NCBI GenBank assembly: GCA_964348615.1
Contig: CAYGDE010000027.1
Coordinates: 1 to 10,035 of the forward strand
Length of the DNA stretch: 10,035 nucleotides
From: DATIHT01 sp964348615
GTDB lineage: Bacteria; Patescibacteriota; Microgenomatia; Curtissbacterales; GWA2-41-24
Reading direction: 5' to 3'
A program made the position numbers and the translations under genes. How positions within the stretch are numbered: the stretch's first letter is position 1; each line of letters begins with the position of its first letter. The notes beneath the pieces were generated by a model. The model searched no databases. It was given only the letters and a program-made list of their open reading frames with translations, and had not been told where the DNA came from. Shown one piece after another: positions 6,206-10,035 of this stretch.

Positions 6206-7495
6206 ATGGTTGAACTACATAAACCTTTAGACGCTACGATGCACGATTCGGTTGCTACACCTGATTCGCGTATTGTGCCTGTTGTCGTTTTAGGCGACGG
6301 AGAGGTTACCCAGTTATCTCCAGACCAGAAATACCAACAAGACTTTGAACTTTTTTCTAATTCTTGGCCTGTTGTCCAATTGGAACAGAGAAGCTTGGGG
6401 CTTGTCAGTGAAGAGCAGGAGGCTTTGCAGAAAAACAACAAAAGACTGAGTGTTTTGGAGGGGCGACTTAAGCGTGTGCACCTTTTGCTAAAACAAACAC
6501 AGTCGGAAAGAGATAAGGTACATGCTCAATACGAACATGATTATGGTAAGCAAAAGGCTATTTTTTTTAGGGTCTTTACGGCTTTACACTTAAGTATTAT
6601 TGCAAATAAAATTATTCCTTTAGATTCCACTGAAAGAGATTTTCAACAAGCTCATGGAACAGTTGCGAAAATTCGGGCTGATATAGACCAAACAACAGCT
6701 ACAAGAATAGAGATACAGAACAGGTTTTCTGGCCAAAGATTGGAATTGTCGCAAGAGAAACTTAATGTGGTTGAAGGGTGGGTCGTTGGAGACATTAATA
6801 GAGTTTTGGTGTACGCTTCTCATAACCCTACAAGGGCCGAGCATGTTTTCGGGCTGTTTTCCCAAAATAGCGAAAATTATTCAGAAACCTTAAATTTCCT
6901 TAGAGATGAATTTGGTAAGTTAAATGGAATTGGTGGGGAAACTGTTGTTGTCCCGGAGTCACGAAGGGTTAAAACAAGAGAAAAAGTACCTGCCAATGGT
7001 GAAAAACCTATCGTTGATGCGCAAGACAGAGAAATAAAAGAACCGGTCAGTGAACCTTATGCGGTTGCTAGAGTAAAAAATGTTTTGGGGGATGGGGACC
7101 ATTTAAGAGATGTTCGAGTTTTAGATGAAGCACGTTTAAATATTTTTTTAAGGCGCCAGGCTAATAAAATTGTTCGGAATAACCCTGATGTGCTTCGCGA
7201 TATCGAAAATATGGTTGCATATCTTCGGGAGAATCCATACGGAACGGGTACAGAAATGCTTACTAGCCCGGGCAAAACAATTACTATTGGGGGTAACAAA
7301 CAAAGATTGTGGCATTTAATTGCTGCTAAATCGGGCAATTCTCTTAGTCTTGAGTCTAAAATATCGTATGATCTTAGGGTAGTCTATACAGTTGTAAATA
7401 ATGGTAATGCCGAAAATACTTTAGTATTGATAGGGGTTTATCCCCATCCCAAATTTGATAGCAGGTTTGCACATAGTTCTGCTTTAAAGATTTAA
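6206..7495 (+). CDS. Coiled-coil protein with RelE/ParE-like C-terminal domain
   Basis: I do not recognise the full 429-residue protein. Residues 1-65 are of mixed character. Residues 67-115 form a strong coiled-coil prediction by eye, rich in Glu, Lys, Gln and Leu, and a second helical stretch covers about 142-190; a hydrophobic segment at 119-139 links them. Residues 245-290 are polar and probably disordered. Residues 308-418 look like a RelE/ParE/HigB toxin-type domain: two amphipathic helices (RLNIFLRRQANKIV, then DIENMVAYLRENPYGTG), a TITIGG strand, then RLWHLIAAKSG, YDLRVVYTVV, TLVLIGVYPHPKF. That order of helix-helix-strands with a central RVVY and a final H-x-K/x-F/Y resembles the family. 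No antitoxin gene is adjacent, so the N-terminal part may control or place the domain, or the domain may have lost toxicity. It is followed 14 bp later by a hydrolase gene. Confidence 0.72.
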   Translation: MVELHKPLDATMHDSVATPDSRIVPVVVLGDGEVTQLSPDQKYQQDFELFSNSWPVVQLEQRSLGLVSEEQEALQKNNKRLSVLEGRLKRVHLLLKQTQSERDKVHAQYEHDYGKQKAIFFRVFTALHLSIIANKIIPLDSTERDFQQAHGTVAKIRADIDQTTATRIEIQNRFSGQRLELSQEKLNVVEGWVVGDINRVLVYASHNPTRAEHVFGLFSQNSENYSETLNFLRDEFGKLNGIGGETVVVPESRRVKTREKVPANGEKPIVDAQDREIKEPVSEPYAVARVKNVLGDGDHLRDVRVLDEARLNIFLRRQANKIVRNNPDVLRDIENMVAYLRENPYGTGTEMLTSPGKTITIGGNKQRLWHLIAAKSGNSLSLESKISYDLRVVYTVVNNGNAENTLVLIGVYPHPKFDSRFAHSSALKI

Positions 7496-7509
7496 TTACC
7501 CAAATCCCT

Positions 7510-8508
7510 ATGAAGCGGTTTGCTTTTCTCTTTTTTATATTTATTATTGTTGGCACGGGGTTTTTTTATTGGAAAAATAAAAATCCGAAAAGTTTAAACA
7601 CTCCTTTGGTTTCCAAAATTGCACAAAAAGAAAAACCCCTAGAAAAATATACTTTTGAAAATCTTTTAAAAACCAACTTTGCTTCCAGCAAAATAGAAAT
7701 TGGAGATGTTTTGCAAGAAGATGCAGATTTTACTGCATTTAAATTTTATTTTTGGGTAGACGGCAAAAAAATCAGCGGGCTTTTGAATATCCCAAAGCTT
7801 TCTGGTACGTACCCTGTTATTGTGATGTTTAGGGGATATGTAGATAAAGAAACTTACAGTACGGGAGTGGGAACACAGCGGGCTGGCGAAGTTTTTGCCA
7901 AGAATGGCTTTGTCACATTGTCCCCGGATTTTTTGGGGTACGGTGAGTCAGATAATCCTAGCGATAACGTCTTTGAAGAAAGGTTTCAAACTTACACAAC
8001 AGCGCAGACACTACTTTTGTCGATTTCTAATTTAAATGAAGTACTACCAGGTGCAAAAGCAAATTTAGGTAAGATTGGCATTTGGGGGCATAGCAATGGC
8101 GGGCAGATTGCTCTTTCAACTCTTGCTATTTCCCAAAAACCATACCCTACAGTTTTATGGGCACCTGTTTCTAAACCTTTTCCGTATTCGATTTTGTATT
8201 ATACCGATGAATTTGACGACAGGGGTAAAGCACTAAGACTTGCGCTTTCGAATTTTGAAAAAGATTATGATGTGGAACTTTACAACCCTACTAATTTTTT
8301 GGACAAGATAAGAGCACCGATACATATTCATCAGGGTACAGCAGATGAAGAAATACCACAAGAGTGGACAAATAACCTTGCAGATTCTCTTAAAAAATTA
8401 AATGTAGATTTGGAATATTTTATCTATCCTGGTGCAAACCATAATATGCTGCCAGATTGGGATATTGCCGTTTTGCGCAGTATAAAATTTTACCAAGAAA
8501 ATTTATGA
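7510..8508 (+). CDS. Membrane-anchored alpha/beta hydrolase (prolyl-oligopeptidase-like)
   Basis: The 332-residue protein starts with MKR and a hydrophobic segment at about 4-20, without a clear cleavage site, so an extracytoplasmic, signal-anchored enzyme is likely. Residues about 75-330 form an alpha/beta hydrolase fold. The nucleophile elbow GHSNGG has Ser195, Asp279 follows in HQGTADEEIP, and His311 lies in GANHNM; order and spacing are right for a catalytic triad. FRGY at 107-110 fits the oxyanion-hole position, and DFLGYGESDNP at 140-150 is the typical following loop. The closest groups are the S9 prolyl-oligopeptidase and dienelactone-hydrolase-like families, which include peptidases and esterases; the substrate cannot be read from sequence. 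It lies 14 bp after the 429-residue gene and probably shares its transcript. Its last 19 bases overlap the end of the GT20 gene on the other strand. Confidence 0.88.
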   Translation: MKRFAFLFFIFIIVGTGFFYWKNKNPKSLNTPLVSKIAQKEKPLEKYTFENLLKTNFASSKIEIGDVLQEDADFTAFKFYFWVDGKKISGLLNIPKLSGTYPVIVMFRGYVDKETYSTGVGTQRAGEVFAKNGFVTLSPDFLGYGESDNPSDNVFEERFQTYTTAQTLLLSISNLNEVLPGAKANLGKIGIWGHSNGGQIALSTLAISQKPYPTVLWAPVSKPFPYSILYYTDEFDDRGKALRLALSNFEKDYDVELYNPTNFLDKIRAPIHIHQGTADEEIPQEWTNNLADSLKKLNVDLEYFIYPGANHNMLPDWDIAVLRSIKFYQENL

Positions 8509-9995
8509 TTGGATCTTGCAGGTTTTAGCTGTGGGTGAAGTTTGTCTAGATTTTTTCGCAAGATAACCTTTGGTGTTTTTAGATTTTTGGGATACGGTTT
8601 GTATGTTTCAAAATTCAGCAGGTGTTGTGTCCAGTTTTCTATTGTGTTTGCCCTAAGCGAAGCTTTGTTTGCTTTCATTCTGGCAATTCTTTCAAAAGTG
8701 CCCATTTTAAGTGCTTGCAAAATAGCATTTGATTGGTCTTTTAAATTCTTGGCATCGAAAGTAATTGCTCCTGTTAGTTGACGCGAAACACCCGCGCCTT
8801 TTCCAACCAGAATTGTAGGCATGCCATTTTTTTCATTACAAACAGCAGTTGCTTCCAATGCTGTTAGGTTCATACCGTCCGCAAGGGATCCCGCCAGATA
8901 AACATCGCAGCTTATGTAGTGTGCAACTACTTGTTCTTGAGGAAGCCCGCCTAAATTTATAACTGGCTGGTATTTTTTAGGTTTAAACTGTTTATTAATT
9001 TTTGCTATTTCTGCTTCCAGCCTTTTCGCATATTTTCTGTATGATGGGATAGATTCCCGGCTTTTGGCAGCTGCTATTAAAAAGACTGTTTTTTCAATAA
9101 GCTTTGGATTTTGCATCAATGTTTTTTTAAATGCTTTGACACTTTCAACAAAACCCTTGGTGTAGTCTAGACGGCCGGCTGAAAAAATAATTTTTTGTCC
9201 CTTGTATTTATTTTTGATTTGCTTTGACAATTCTTGCACATGAGGCTCGGCTGCGATTTTTACAAACCCTTTTGGGTCGATGCTAATTGGGTTAACAGCA
9301 AGTTGGGGGAGAGCAATATTTGCATTAAGAAAATTTGCGCAAGCCTCGAAATTTTTCATATCCTTTTCCGTTTGAAAGGCAATTTGGTTGTATGAAAGTA
9401 GGGCAAGTAGTAAATCCTTGGCATGGGGCATTTTGAAAAAGGTTTGCGGTTTTGGAAAAGGGATATGCAAAAAGTACGTGATTGAATTTTTGAACCCCTT
9501 GGTTTTAAGGTTTTTTGCCACTTGTGTTAGTTGATAATCATGGACGATTAACCTATCGTTTTTTTGTGCAACTTTAAGGTATTCATTGGCAAAACGTTTG
9601 TTTACCGAAACATAATCCTTCCAGCCTTTTTCAATTTTTTCCTTGTTTTTACTTATCATTTCATCAAAGTTGTGAAACGCCGGCCAAATAACAGTATTGG
9701 AAAAATGCTTGTAATAATTTTTAAATTCTTCTTTTGGAATTCCAACTGAAAGTATATGAAAATGTTTTGTTTTCACCAAAGGTTGAAAGGAGTTTTCATA
9801 GTCTCCGAGCCACCCCAACCAAAGGGCAGGATTATTTCTGTTGGCAGATATTTTTAGCGACTGTTCTAGGGCAGATGCCATCCCTCCGACAGTTTTCATC
9901 CAGACAATCTTGCCATTGGAATGCGTGGTTTTTACCACAGGAAGACGCAGCGACATAACCACTATTCTTTTCTCTTTTTCAATTAATTTATTCAT
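8490..9995 (-). CDS. otsA: GT20 glycosyltransferase, alpha,alpha-trehalose-phosphate synthase
   Basis: This family joins UDP-glucose (or another NDP-glucose) to glucose-6-phosphate to make trehalose-6-phosphate. The 501-residue protein has RLPV (Arg17), GGMASAL (37-43), LWLGWLGDY (59-66), WPAFH (104-108), VHDYQL (151-156) and FLHIPFP (175-181). These are followed by RLDYTKG (275-281), the SRESIPSY segment with Arg313, and DGMNLTALE with Asp373 and Glu381. Arg17, Tyr154 and Arg313 correspond to glucose-6-phosphate contacts of E. coli OtsA, and Arg275, Lys280, Asp373 and Glu381 to the nucleotide-sugar site. The usual SNRLP signature reads SLRLP. A basic tail of about 35 residues extends past the fold. 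No phosphatase domain (OtsB) is fused or adjacent. The start at MNK is needed because the first strand begins near residue 9. The related glucosylglycerol-phosphate synthase is a weaker alternative. Confidence 0.9.
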   Translation of the reverse strand: MNKLIEKEKRIVVMSLRLPVVKTTHSNGKIVWMKTVGGMASALEQSLKISANRNNPALWLGWLGDYENSFQPLVKTKHFHILSVGIPKEEFKNYYKHFSNTVIWPAFHNFDEMISKNKEKIEKGWKDYVSVNKRFANEYLKVAQKNDRLIVHDYQLTQVAKNLKTKGFKNSITYFLHIPFPKPQTFFKMPHAKDLLLALLSYNQIAFQTEKDMKNFEACANFLNANIALPQLAVNPISIDPKGFVKIAAEPHVQELSKQIKNKYKGQKIIFSAGRLDYTKGFVESVKAFKKTLMQNPKLIEKTVFLIAAAKSRESIPSYRKYAKRLEAEIAKINKQFKPKKYQPVINLGGLPQEQVVAHYISCDVYLAGSLADGMNLTALEATAVCNEKNGMPTILVGKGAGVSRQLTGAITFDAKNLKDQSNAILQALKMGTFERIARMKANKASLRANTIENWTQHLLNFETYKPYPKNLKTPKVILRKNLDKLHPQLKPARSNHKFSW

Positions 9996-10028
9996 AAATC
10001 ATTCTAAAGTTCATATTTTTGCTTGCGT

Positions 10029-10034
10029 ATTATA
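10029..10034 (-). promoter_or_regulatory. Possible -10 box for otsA
   Basis: A perfect TATAAT on the minus strand lies 33 bp before the otsA ATG, giving a leader of about 27 nt. Its -35 region would fall beyond the right edge of the window, so it cannot be confirmed. Confidence 0.33.
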
Positions 10035-10035
10035 T

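Overview
The window is a compact, AT-rich, gene-dense bacterial segment carrying ten protein genes, two of them cut by an assembly gap. No rRNA, tRNA, CRISPR array or mobile element is visible. The gene set, the very short intergenic spaces, the small proteins and the absence of Shine-Dalgarno sites suggest a Candidate Phyla Radiation (Patescibacteria) genome, perhaps of the Microgenomates type. This is inference from style and content, since no rRNA or other phylogenetic marker was tested. TAA, TAG and TGA all end genes, so the standard code fits and a UGA-recoded lineage is unlikely.

Layout. Minus strand 87-1225: a small helical protein of unknown function followed by a Fic-domain protein, a likely two-gene operon. 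A strong sigma70-like promoter for this pair overlaps a divergent one for cysS. Plus strand 1306-3654: cysteinyl-tRNA synthetase (N-terminal half), a run of exactly 100 N, the C-terminal part of a 6-phosphogluconolactonase, then a short-form 6-phosphogluconate dehydrogenase. Minus strand 3659-6170: a small four-helix membrane protein, a membrane-anchored Gmad2-like protein and glucose-6-phosphate dehydrogenase. Plus strand 6206-8508: a 429-residue coiled-coil protein with a RelE/ParE-like C-terminus, then a membrane-anchored alpha/beta hydrolase. Minus strand 8490-9995: a GT20 trehalose-6-phosphate synthase.

Function. zwf, pgl and gnd together give the whole oxidative branch of the pentose phosphate pathway (glucose-6-phosphate to ribulose-5-phosphate with reduction of NADP). 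zwf and gnd face each other tail to tail, 4 bp apart. The GT20 enzyme at the right end uses the same glucose-6-phosphate, so the window holds two competing exits from that pool: reductant and pentose supply, or trehalose/compatible-solute synthesis. The Fic pair and the RelE-like fusion protein are the least explained parts and the best candidates for new biology.

Regulation. Several intergenic spaces hold good -35/-10 pairs, often overlapping back to back. The predicted leaders are only about 0-30 nt, and none of the ten starts (nine visible) has a recognisable Shine-Dalgarno sequence. I found no convincing intrinsic terminator, and no gene-free stretch exceeds 100 bases apart from the N gap.
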